A stretch of DNA of 56,669 nt from Sporisorium sorghi (taxonomy: Eukaryota; Basidiomycota; Ustilaginomycetes; Ustilaginales; Ustilaginaceae): assembly GCA_023212695.1 (NCBI GenBank), contig JALCCG010000139.1:1-56669 (forward strand). Direction: 5' to 3'. Positions 1 to 9,222 of the stretch are shown here, piece by piece. The notes beneath the pieces were generated by a model. That model had not been told where the DNA came from. It saw nothing but the letters and a program-made list of their open reading frames with translations, and did no database searches. The position numbers were made by a program, and so were the translations under genes. Positions within the stretch are counted from its first letter, which is position 1. Each line of letters opens with the position of its first letter.

Positions 1-7
1 AAAGGAG

Positions 8-77
<70 letters not shown>
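8..77. repeat. 70-base poly(A) tract at the left edge
   Basis: An uninterrupted run of A begins at base 8 and ends at base 77, far longer than other homopolymers in the window. It could be the poly(A) tail of a plus-strand retroposon whose body lies to the left, or an assembly-edge artefact. The sequence from 78 to about 430 shows no recognisable gene. Confidence 0.9.
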
Positions 78-79
<2 letters not shown>

Positions 80-431
80 CCATTGTGATCAGGAGCCGAC
101 TGGAAATGATAAAGTGGAAACGCGCGCATCTTGAGAACAAAAAGAGCAAGGGGAACATAGAAGTAGCAATTGCAGCGGTAGAGCAGGAGTGAAGGGAGCC
201 GAAAAGGACCAGCGAGGTCATCCCGGAGCCGGAGACAGCGATTCAAAACATACGGAAGCTCGAGTAGAGACGAAAGGGGCACTTTTAGGATTGGCCAGCT
301 CCACACCTGGCTCGTTTCGTGGCTCGAGCAGCGCGACAGTCGATCTCTGCATGACCCCGCAGGCAACAAGTGGCGCAAGGCTTCCGCTTGCACTCCTCCG
401 TCTTGTGATATTGGAGCTTCGCCACGTACTC

Positions 432-859
432 TCAGCACCAGGTGTAGCTGTCGGGACGGCCTATAGATGCCGGTGCAGGTCTTGACCCAACCAGGAACAT
501 ACAATCCGGTCGATACCATCCTCCATCAGGGTCGCGCTTGTAGCAGGCGATGGCCATAACCGACACGCCTTTGAGCGTGGAATTCTTTCCGTTGAGTGTG
601 ACAGTCTGGTCAAGTCTCCACATGTTTTCGATGGTCATGAACCTTTCCACCGTGCCAATATGCGCAGGGGCCAGAGCTGCGCAACTACTCTGGCAGCAAG
701 ACTCATGCCGTCATGAGTATGCTCGAGTTCTGCGAGCAGCAGCGCGAGTCGAACGTCGTGGTGAATCATCGGTGTGCTCGTCGGAATCGTTGGCTTCTTG
801 ACGTTGAGGAGCACGTCTTTGTCGCTTGTTGTTGGGCAGATCGTGATGATCTCGAGCAA
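432..859 (-). pseudogene. Coding-like remnant, two frames, unidentified
   Basis: On the minus strand two overlapping frames (859 to 635, and about 690 to 432) read as ordinary protein-like sequence. They connect only if one frame change near 660-690 is allowed; the second frame then reads through HIGTVERF and GWYRPDC. This lies directly downstream of the dioxygenase-like remnant on the same strand, so it may be more of the same degraded gene or a separate relic. No family was recognised, and the assignment as coding rests only on open frames. Confidence 0.25.
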
Positions 860-2389
860 GAGGACGAGGGTCCATCAAGTCATTTATAAGCTGACGCAAT
901 CGACGATGCAGGTCGAGATTGTTTGGATAGGTCGGCGGCTGGGCGTGCTCGTGAATCCTGTTTTGGAAGAAGCAGCTCACACAGCCCACCGGTCGGAATC
1001 TGGTCCAGGATAGCTAGGATTAGAATACGTATAATGCCAGACTGCGGCGTTGAAGAAGATGACTTCGCCAGGTTGCAGGTCGACAATAGTATGGTACTCG
1101 GGAAGGTAGAGACGAGTGTAGCCAAAGTTGAGCAGGGTGGTGGGTGAGGAGGCGTCATGGGAGTCTGGATGTCGTTTTCCACTAAAGCCTCGGAAAGCCG
1201 AGCAGGTACTGTAGAGCGGATGACACAGATCCTCGTTCACGGGTACCTGAGTAGTCAGCCACTGAGAGTCGGTCTTTCGTTTCTGCAGGCTTGTGCGAAA
1301 TGAGGGGTGGAGTGCAAAAAGGGCGTGCTGGCATGTTGTTGTCCTTGCTAGATCAGTGGTCGTATCGAGTATGGGTTTGACGTGCGACTCGACGTAGCCA
1401 CGAAGCCAGATCATGAACAACAGCACTTTGATCATGGGCTCTTTGCGATCACCTTGCCTGGTATCCGAGGAAACAACAGGGTACAGCTGTCCTTGAGGGT
1501 ACCACACGCCAAAGTGGTAGTGACTGGTATCCTCGTCCGCTAAAGCGGTTCGATTGCCTTCGCCGGAATGCCGAGTTGGAGAGGTGATGGAGATGATGTC
1601 GTCCAGAAGCTGACGGCCGTCAAGAGCCTCTTTGAGAATGTTGATGTGCTCATGTCGGTGGCGAGGAGCAAATCGTTGCAGAATGGGGTCCGAGGTGGCC
1701 TGATCCAGCAAGGTCATGCTGCGACGAATGGACAAGCCAAAGAGGTTGTCTTGAAATCTTTCCGAAAGGCCAACAACTTCGTCCAACTCGTAGCCAGGAT
1801 AGCCAGTGACAGAAGGCAATGCAGATGCACAAGCTTGTCGAGCTTGATTGCGATGCCATACTAGGAAGTTTGTGACTGCTTCGTCACGAGGCTTGGCAAT
1901 AGTAGCGGGATTGAGGTAAGCTTCGTTGTACACTGCAATCTGTACAGCACAGCGCTCTCGTTGAGATGCAAATGGCAAAGGCTTCTCCATGATGGTGAGG
2001 CGAGGCCCAGCACTGAGCTTGAGCACGGTGGATGTGTTGAAGCAAGGTAAATGGTGTCTAGGCCGTGGTTTTTGTGCTTGACACGATGTATGCTTCTTCG
2101 ATGCAAACGTCGAAGAGGAGGCCGAGCTTTCCGTCGATGAAAACATCGATAAGAAAGCCGGGGTGTTAATCGATGAAAACGTCGATGAGATAACCGAGCT
2201 TTTGTTCAAACGTCGAATACGCAGGAGGGCTGATCTGATCATAACTACCTGGAGTGCCCTCACTTCCGTAGAGTTTGGCCAGCGTTGGCCGACGCGATTG
2301 TTGCCGTTGCTGGTGAGCCGGCTCCTGCCCAGCAGGATTGGAGCAAGGATCGCAAGAGTCCGAGGATTTGTCGTTGCTGCGCTACGCAT
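711..2389 (-). pseudogene. TET/JBP-like 2-oxoglutarate/Fe(II) dioxygenase, frameshifted
   Basis: An ATG at 2389 opens a 470-codon minus-strand frame. Its C-terminal part has the layout of a double-stranded beta-helix dioxygenase of the TET/JBP type: an H-x-D pair (H407, D409), a distal His (H452, in AVWHYT) and an Arg (R467) for 2-oxoglutarate, with L-x-L-P-E and L-Q-P-G-E strands between. The frame stops at 977-979 right after DRWAV. If the extra TG in a CACACA run (plus strand 978-983) is ignored, translation continues as SCFFQNRI and on to a basic KRQRR region ending near 711. This looks like a two-base slippage in a once intact gene. Basidiomycetes are known to carry expanded TET/JBP families linked with KDZ transposons. 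The N-terminal third contains a tandem repeat (see 2098-2205). The true start may be further in, for example the Met near residue 134. A sequencing error at the TG run is an alternative to a real mutation. Confidence 0.5.
2098..2205. repeat. 36-bp tandem repeat, three units, in coding frame
   Basis: Three imperfect 36-base units occupy 2098-2133, 2134-2169 and 2170-2205, each beginning TCGATG and sharing AAACRTCGAWRAG. Because 36 is a multiple of three, they encode a 12-residue repeat in the minus-strand dioxygenase-like ORF (units ending TFSS, MFSS, TFAS). Such minisatellites change copy number without breaking the frame. Confidence 0.8.
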
Positions 2390-2686
2390 TCCCCGGTCTG
2401 GGAGCGCACCACGGTTCTCTGTGCGGGCTGCTTTGTTGTTCGCTTTCCGGACGCGGACCTCGATCGGGCTGCTTGCCGCTCATACAACACCATGAAGCGT
2501 ACTTGCAAGACTTGCGGTGGTGGTGAGGGTGCTCGGGCCATGACATGGAACTCCAATGCCAAAGACTACCACTGCAAGTGCTGTGGCAAGCAGAAGCTGC
2601 GCATGGAGCGCAAGAGTCAGACCTGCGATGGCTGCTTTGAGTGCAACACAGTGTCGACCGTTACCGGCCGGGTTTCCATCAGCTGA
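2234..2686 (+). pseudogene. Cys-rich ORF with duplicated GATA-like zinc unit
   Basis: A plus-strand open frame runs from the codon after a stop at 2231 to a stop at 2684-2686. It has two copies of the same spaced motif, C-x-C-C-x7-E-R-x4-C-x-G-C-F, with an additional C-x2-C between them. The first copy (with T-H-S-P-V-W) recalls a short GATA finger, though the loop is 13 residues rather than 17-18. There is no ATG before the first copy; the first Met (codon at 2489) lies between the two, so this is probably an internal exon or a relic. It overlaps the 5' end of the divergent dioxygenase-like ORF by about 150 bases. No specific family is claimed; a role in nucleic-acid binding is only suggested by the cysteine spacing. 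Confidence 0.4.
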
Positions 2687-3019
2687 CAAGCGTGCCCGGC
2701 CCTGCCCGGAATTGCCCTCCTGCCCAGCCGTCCTTGGCTGGGAGCGGTGCCATCGCCGGTCCCTCGCAGCGACGTTCGAGCGGGGTCGCTGGCCCTTCCG
2801 CTCCATCCGTCTGACCCCGCGCCTCCTTGCTCGTGGCCTCTCCCGTCGTTGACTCTCGACCCTTTTCGACATCGTCGCCTTCTTCTTCGTCCTGGCGGGA
2901 TTTGGCCCGTCCGACCCCTTCGTGCTTGGCTGTTCTACCTTGCTCTTCTAGCCGGGCTCGTTCCTCCAAAGGGGCAGGATCGATGTCCTCCTTGACTCGA
3001 GCCTCTCTCTTGGATGTCA

Positions 3020-4524
3020 AGGGGCGACCCGGTCGCGTGGAGTGTCCTCGGCTGTGGCGACACGGCCGAGGCGGCGACGGCCAACGTCCAGGCCTGGGTG
3101 GACCGGTTGTAACGATGGTGCGAGAAATGCGACCTCACGCTGGACAAGCCCAGCTTCCTCGTCGAAGAGGCCGACTCGACCGTCGTCTGGCGCCTCTCGG
3201 ATACGCCTCCACTCGAGCAGGCAGTGGAGGGCTTTGGACAGACGCGAGCGCAGCCGCACCCCGAACCGCTCCACTCGCGCGAGCCTCCCACGCTTCGACT
3301 GATGGACAGTGTTCGCCAACGGCCGCAACTTGCGGTGCGGGTCCTGAGGGTGGACATTGGGGCTCGCCTGTCGGTGACGTCTCGTATCGAACAGACTGCG
3401 CTCAAGGTGCTCAAGATGGCCAAGGCGTTGCACAGCAGCACCAAAGAGGTCGGCCACCGTACTATGCAGGCCCGCATCCGGCTGGTCCAGGCTGTGTGCC
3501 GGACCACAATGGACCATGCTTGTCCGGCTCTGCTGCCGTTGTCCTCGCGCGCCGAACAGGCTCTAGAGACCGTCGACCGGGCCTTGTTCAGGCTTGTGTT
3601 TGGCGAGGATGACGAGCGCATGCCGAGCGCAGACGCACTCGCGCAGGAGCTTGGGCGACTGTCGACCCAGCATCGGTGGTGGCGCCTTGCCATGCGGCAG
3701 GTCTGCAAGCAGCTCGGTGCTGATTCGTACCTGGGGAGGCAGATGCGACAGCGAAAGGCATAGGAAGAGGGGGACGGTGCCGCAACGGACCTCCTTGCGC
3801 CGACAGATGCGACTGCGATCTGTGGCAGGGGAAAATGAGCGAGTTTATGGGTGTGGCCTTGGAGGTATGCGGTGATGGGGCAGGTGCGACCGCTGGAGAC
3901 GACCGCAACGCCTGCAACACCACCGTGGCTCTGGACGGTACCGACCGTCGTTATCGAAGAGAGAGAGTCGGCGTTACGCACCGCCAAGGCCACTAGTCGA
4001 TCGCATGCCTGCGGCGAAGGCGGTGCTGTTCACCGACGGGTTCAGACAAGAGGCAGGGGTGGGAGCGGCGGCGGTGGGCAGCAGCAAGCGAACGCGCGCC
4101 TCGTGGACGTACACGCAGGCGCTGCCCGGCGACCGAGCCGACGTTTTCGATGCCGAACTGTGGGCCATCCATCTAGGTCTGAAGTCGACTGTGGAGCTCT
4201 GCGAGGCACACTGGCAGGAGCGGAGCTTGTCTCGAGTGTATCGAGGCGACTACCACATCGCACGGTGGAAACGCATCGAGGTGCTCAGCGACTCGCAAGC
4301 CGCGTTGCAGCGGCTGCAAGCGGGCTGGAAGAAGGATCGCGCCCCAGGACAATCCGTGTGCGATCGTATAAGAAGTTCCTTGCGTAGATTGGAAGCCGCG
4401 TGCCCGGGGGTATAGGCGACCTTTCAAGGGTGCCCTCGCATACGGACGCACAAGGCAACGAGGCAGTAGACGCACCTGCCAAAGAAGCGGCGATGCAGCC
4501 GGTCGAAGAGAAGATACCATACTA
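3020..4524 (+). mobile_element. LINE (non-LTR) retrotransposon fragment, RT end plus RNase H, decayed
   Basis: Plus-strand frames give the distal part of a LINE ORF2. From about 3030 the frame reads as the C-terminal side of a reverse transcriptase (LTLDKPSF following WCEKC) with an in-frame TAA at 3110-3112. It then runs open to 3763 through the thumb/connection region. After further frame breaks, 4005-4415 is an RNase H domain with D11 (LFTDG), E51 (FDAELWA) and D96 (LSDSQAAL). Another frame change leads to SHTDAQGNEAVDAPAKEA near 4450-4500, the usual RNase H end motif. The 5' part of the RT, including the catalytic YxDD box, is absent. The combination of RT and RNase H suits I/Tad1-type LINEs of basidiomycetes. 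It is clearly inactive. Confidence 0.7.
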
Positions 4525-4696
4525 GCATGGCCATGCACACTGTCACACGAATCAGCGAGGGCCAATGGGAACACGAAAACTTCAAGTCAATTCACGAAGC
4601 TCAACAAGGGCGGGGGAAGCTACAGTACAGTAAATTTACAACAGCCAGATGAGTGAAGGGGTCGACTGACTGAGAGAATCAACGACGGGCTGGACG

Positions 4697-4720
4697 GAAG
4701 AAAAGACCGAGGGTGGTCTG
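4697..4720 (-). other. PIP-box (PCNA-interacting) motif at protein C-terminus
   Basis: The eight residues QTTLGLFF (456-463 of the 468-residue frame) fit Q-x-x-[LIM]-x-x-[FY]-[FY] exactly and lie five residues from the end, followed by basic residues. A terminal position is typical of functional PIP boxes. Binding of PCNA is an inference. Confidence 0.6.
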
Positions 4721-6169
4721 GTCTTCTGCCTCTGCAGCCTTCTCCAGAGCTCTCTGGTTGGCTGACTTGCGCGCCGCAGGCTTGGATCGAGCCACCTCGT
4801 TTGAAGCCCGCAGTCCCAGAGTGGGATCCGGGGGAGGTCGCTGCATAGAGGGTCCAGCCTCAGCACCCAGTGTGGTTTGCGTGTGCATTTCTGCTGGACG
4901 CTTCCTCTTGTTGCTTCCTGTCGCCGCTGATCCACTAAGCCCTGCCTGGTCAGCATCGAAGGCCCTTTCTTTGCCCTTGCTGCTCCTGACGACCCTCTGC
5001 ACTTTAAAGTCTTCATCCTCCTGCGATCTTTCCACAGCATCTCCTGTGTCACTGCTATCATCAATGACGACGGCAGCATCATCGACGATCTCGTCGAGCC
5101 ATTGCTCCATGCCTTCTGACTCGACCGCCAACAGTCTGCTTTCGGTAGCTGCGGTAGTCGGAGCAGGTCCCGAGCTCGAAGCAGCTGCAGAAGTTGAAGG
5201 CGCTGCAGAGCTCGAGGCAGCCGTGGACGTCGAGGCAGGCGGCGAATGCTGGGTCTGGCGAGGGAAGTACAGGTAAGGGACCGCGGTAAATGTGTACCTG
5301 ATCTCCCCGAACGCAGTGTCAAGCCATAGAGATCTGAACACAGCCACCTGATCCTCGTCGTGCTGGCTTTCAACCTGCTTCCAGGCCAGACGAATGCTGT
5401 CCTGGATCTTGCCAGTGATCCACGCCTGAGGATTGTGCTGCCTGTGGCGCCACCTGAGCGGAGCAGACGAACGTCTGGCATTGGCGATCCCCCTCTCCCC
5501 GAAGTGGGACAGGAAAGAGATGGTGGCTGCATGCCAGACGAGGAGTCGATGTCGCCTGGCCGTCCAGATGGTGGGGAAGCCAAGCACGACGTCCTGAATT
5601 GTCAAATGCTGCAACGCAACATCAGCAGCAAGCTCGGGACAGAAGCGGGCCAGAACCTCAGCGGACTCTTTCCAGACTTCTTTGGCAAGGGGACACTCCC
5701 AAAACCCATGAGAAGGTGTGTCGTGAGAAGCACAACCTTCAGGGCAACGGTCGGTTCGTCCATCGGGCATCTGCTCTTCCTCTGGGCCAAAGGTCGGTCT
5801 ATCACCAGCATGCTGGAACGCAGAAGGTCGATGTGTTGGGCCAGCTGGTGCTCTGCTGGCTGCCATCGCCCCAAAGAGCGCAAGCTTTGGCTGGTGGAGG
5901 AGGAAGAGCCGCAGATGGGCCATGACAGAGCCAGGCAGCGGGACTTGCCGAGCATCCTGCCAAATGCGCGGCCACTGCTCTGTCGAAATGCCGTGCCAGG
6001 CTGGAGTAAGGACCGGTCCAGCCTGGATCCAGCCAAGGATGGCGTCAAAGTCGACCAATGCCAGCGGGGATGAAGCAATCGACAAATGCCTCCATGGAAG
6101 CTCAGACCGAGCTGGCTCCCAATTGAAAGGCCTGGATTGCTGCCCTCGCTGGCGGTGCTGTCGTCGCTG

Positions 6170-6225
6170 CCTGTGTCGCTACCCGTGTCACTTTCCGTGT
6201 CACTTTCCGTGTCGGTGTCGCTGCT
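6170..6225. repeat. Short tandem repeat, GTGTCACTTTCC-like
   Basis: Repeated GTGTC[AG]CT blocks encode the minus-strand Asp/Thr/Glu/Ser repeat at the N-terminal end of the LINE-associated frame. The units are imperfect. Confidence 0.5.
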
Positions 6226-6330
6226 GCTGTTGATGACCTCCAGACTGACATCATTGCCATTGGCGCTGTCACGGGACTGACTGCTTGACGAACGAAGCGT
6301 GTACTCAGCCACACTGCGGGTGAGGTCCAC

Positions 6331-7049
6331 GCAGGTGGCTCGAGCAAAGACGCGAAGAGCAGCATAACCCCAAATTGGGAGGAGAAGCGGCGAAAGGTCG
6401 ATCTAATCTAACATTGTACAAATTTCCGCCACGCATCAGAAAAAAAAAAGGTGGCGTTTTCGGGAAAAAAACACGAAAAAAGCTTGCTCGCCATCAAACG
6501 CCATTGTCCTACATCATCTCAATCAAAGGCTTCTACACCATCTCTTGCATCCAAAAAGTTGCAAAAACATAGTTGCTTTCCGTAGAAAGCTTCTCTTCTG
6601 ATCAAGTAGGGTCATCCATCTGCTGGGACACTGCTAATCTTCTCTGTATCGTTTATTTGTTAGATCATATGTCGAGCCCCTCTCGGGGCCGACAAGACGG
6701 TTCTGAGGGTGTATGCGTGACTATATGCGGTCATACACTTGTACGACTTAGAAGGGCTGTGCGATCGGAAGGCCTTTGATTCACTGATGGAAATGGTACA
6801 AGCCTGCTGATCGTGAATAAAAGCCAAACTTTTTCGAGGGTCTTTTTTCAAAATTTGTTAGATTCTAAGAGCGTTGATGTTCCGAGTCGCGAACATGTGG
6901 AGGCTGATCCGGGAAAAAAAAAAAAAAAAAAAAAAAAAGTTCTTGGACCCTGAAGAAAATTTGTTCCTCCTTGACGAAGACCAACACCATCCAACCCACA
7001 CTCCAATGACCTCGATGGGCTCGACTTGGTCTGTCCGCATACATCACGT
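6331..7049. other. Intergenic stretch between LINE remnant and F-box gene
   Basis: No convincing gene. The first part (about 6400-6560) is A-rich with short A runs. A 23-base poly(A) tract lies at 6916-6938. The last 110 bases presumably hold the promoter and leader of the plus-strand F-box gene. Confidence 0.5.
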
Positions 7050-8399
7050 ATGAGTGCAGACCGAGGAAGCAGCAACATTTCCGGTCCATCCCTAATGCAG
7101 CAGGATCCCGCTGGCATCCAGCATCTGCCTGCCGAGGTCCTGCAGCGAATCCTCGTCTTCTCTCGCTCTTCTGAATTTCCCGTCGTCTGTCGGCACTTTC
7201 GTCAAGTGTGCCACAACGCTAACCTCGACGACAAAGCCGAATTCATCTTTGGACGATGGATGGACCGGTTCGTCGCGTTCGCGACCGCCCATCCCTGCCG
7301 CAAGCACAAAGCCTGCAAGAATACGGCCAACCGTCTGGCAGCAATCGAGCGGCAAGATGAAGCAGATAGCTTCGAGCTCACGGATTGCATTATCAAAGGG
7401 ATCTGCGTAAATCACCTCGACGTCGTCACCTTCGCAGCCAAGTCGGATGTATGCACTGTCAAGGTCCTGAAACGGGTCGTCTTTCTGGCCAAGGTGTCTC
7501 TGCCGCCGTCGCTCGCAAACTGCGTGCTTCCGCTTTTCGAACGAGCCTGCCCTAGACCAGAAAATTACGATCCTGCGTGGGCGTTGGGTTCACGAACCGG
7601 TGCGCCCCTTCCCAGGACCCAGCTGCCGAAGAGGCTGTTTCGGCGCATGGCTCAATCGGACGATCCGGCATCTTTGTCGTCTTCAGCAGCAACAGAGACA
7701 GCGCCCGAACAGTCTCGGCCCAGGAAGAGACGGAGGCGTCACCAAGACGCCATCGCTGACGAGGCAACCCTTACCACGGTCGCAGAGGAAGAGGAAGAGC
7801 AACTGTTTCCGGAATGCACGAGGACTCTGGCACAGCTCAAAGACCTCGTGTGGAGCGTTGCAAAAGTACCTCCCTACACCGAGATCGAGCAGGATCCCAC
7901 CTCTAAATCAACGCTCGCGGTGTCCATTCCCGGATTAGAAGACAAGGTTGCAAGCATAGCTGGACCGATGCCGAGCCCAAAGGATCTCGATATGATCTTG
8001 ACTCTGCTCGTGTACTACAGCGCGGATGGCGGGTCACATGAGGGCTACCCTCTAGCAATGGCGGCGCACCATCGCGCTTATGCTCTCGCTCATCTTCTGC
8101 TTCTCTTCGGTGCACATCCGAGGGACAAAGAAGAATTAGCGGTGCAGCTGGCGATACGCAATGGATCGCAGGATATCTTGCATCTCTTCGTCACAGGCCC
8201 CTACCATAGCAACTTCGTCGATGAAGCGCTGGGAGTGCTTCCGACACTTAGTCCAGCGGGCCCCCTCCGACTCGATCAGACCCATTTGCGACTCGCCATC
8301 GAATGTCGTCAGTGGGATCTAGTCGATTACATCTGGCACGAGCAGCAAGTCGCTCCTGATATGTCATGTCTACGCCTCCTCGACAGAAACAGGCGGTAA
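7050..8399 (+). CDS. F-box protein with ankyrin-like C-terminal region
   Basis: The first ATG of the open frame is at 7050 (449 residues). Near residue 24-50 is a typical F-box core: LPAEVLQRIL, then VCRHFRQV. This suggests a substrate receptor of an SCF ubiquitin ligase through Skp1 binding. The middle has a basic cluster (RPRKRRRRH, a likely nuclear signal) beside a run of Glu. The C-terminal 150 residues contain weak helix-turn-helix repeats of ankyrin type (PLAMAAHHRAYALAHLLLLFGAH and similar), likely to bind the substrate. No intron is needed. Neighbours give no functional clue. The F-box call is good; the ankyrin call and any substrate are tentative. Confidence 0.75.
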   Translation: MSADRGSSNISGPSLMQQDPAGIQHLPAEVLQRILVFSRSSEFPVVCRHFRQVCHNANLDDKAEFIFGRWMDRFVAFATAHPCRKHKACKNTANRLAAIERQDEADSFELTDCIIKGICVNHLDVVTFAAKSDVCTVKVLKRVVFLAKVSLPPSLANCVLPLFERACPRPENYDPAWALGSRTGAPLPRTQLPKRLFRRMAQSDDPASLSSSAATETAPEQSRPRKRRRRHQDAIADEATLTTVAEEEEEQLFPECTRTLAQLKDLVWSVAKVPPYTEIEQDPTSKSTLAVSIPGLEDKVASIAGPMPSPKDLDMILTLLVYYSADGGSHEGYPLAMAAHHRAYALAHLLLLFGAHPRDKEELAVQLAIRNGSQDILHLFVTGPYHSNFVDEALGVLPTLSPAGPLRLDQTHLRLAIECRQWDLVDYIWHEQQVAPDMSCLRLLDRNRR

Positions 8400-8635
8400 T
8401 CTAGCTTAAGCGTTCATTTCCATTCATGTTGTTTGTCGTCTCTGGAGCGTAGCATTGCAACTTTGTTCCTGCCTGCTGCCGCAAAAATCTCGCATTCCGA
8501 CCTTTTGCAAGTCTAACAAAGCGCTCGGCCGAAAAAATCTCTCCGGCGCGAGACTTCTGCTTGAGAGTCGATTCGGCACCGGCAGCAAAGAGGACCGGTT
8601 GATGCGTGCGTGTTGTGCTTGGATTTCTTGGGGAC

Positions 8636-8667
<32 letters not shown>

Positions 8668-9222
8668 AGAAACAAGAAAGTTTGCTGCGAACCGGAGAGG
8701 CCGTTTTCACGCTCAGGATCGCGCGCACATCCTGCCTCATCAGAGAACAACACGCGGGACGGCACACCCGAGTCGAGAACGAGGGCGAGAGCGAGTGTGA
8801 GTGTGAATCTGACTCCGCTTTTTATTCACGACGACAGCATTCCATCACTCCTTTCGCTCAGACGGTATAGCCGACCGACCCGCCCTAGTCACAAACGAGT
8901 CTTCGATCGGCTTCTCCGCACTGCCAACTCATCGCCTTTCCAAGCAGCAAAGCAGCAGCCAAACACAGCCAAACACAGCCAAACACAGCCAACCATTCTC
9001 TGCGCTGATCCCACGCTCGGCTACTCGACCAAAGAAGCGTCTCTTTCTCAAACCGGTATAGTGCCTTTCCCCCGTTCGTCTCCCCTTTCTTCTTCCCCCT
9101 TGACAGGTCTCTTCTCCGCTCCTCAAGCACGTCGCTCTGTCAAGCAACCACCATCCACCACCACTTTCAACACACAATACATCCCCCGCCTCCCGCGCCC
9201 ACGTCGAGAGACGATCGTATTG
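8400..9222. other. Intergenic/5' leader region of CAT2 with poly(A) tract
   Basis: No gene is supported. The stretch holds a 29-base poly(A) run at 8636-8664, a purine-rich GAGCGAGTGTGAG stretch near 8790-8810, a 10-bp tandem repeat at 8961-8990, and pyrimidine-rich DNA from about 9060 to 9220 that leads into the CAT2 start codon. Confidence 0.5.
8961..8990. repeat. 10-bp tandem repeat, three perfect units
   Basis: AAACACAGCC occurs three times without change at 8961-8970, 8971-8980 and 8981-8990, about 230 bases upstream of the CAT2 start codon, with CC before and AACC after. Function unknown; it may be promoter DNA. Confidence 0.85.

Larger units (their letters stand above)
4679..6330 (-). 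mobile_element. LINE ORF2 C-terminal fragment (Tad1-like) with zinc knuckle and C-terminal PIP box
   Basis: A 468-codon minus-strand frame (stop at 4679) starts inside a coding region. Residues 114-131 form C-x3-C-x7-H-x4-C followed by PLAKEVW (5693-5746), the zinc knuckle found at the end of many LINE ORF2 proteins ('CP..C...E...H.FW.CP.A..VW'). After it come a W-rich helical region, a Ser/Ala-rich stretch, an acidic region and a basic tail. The last residues, QTTLGLFF, match the PCNA-binding consensus. Upstream, a second frame from an ATG at 6330 encodes an acidic Ser/Asp/Thr repeat and would join the long frame after a one-base shift near 6120. No RT domain is present. This may be a 5'-truncated insertion or a captured gene derived from one. 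Confidence 0.6.
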
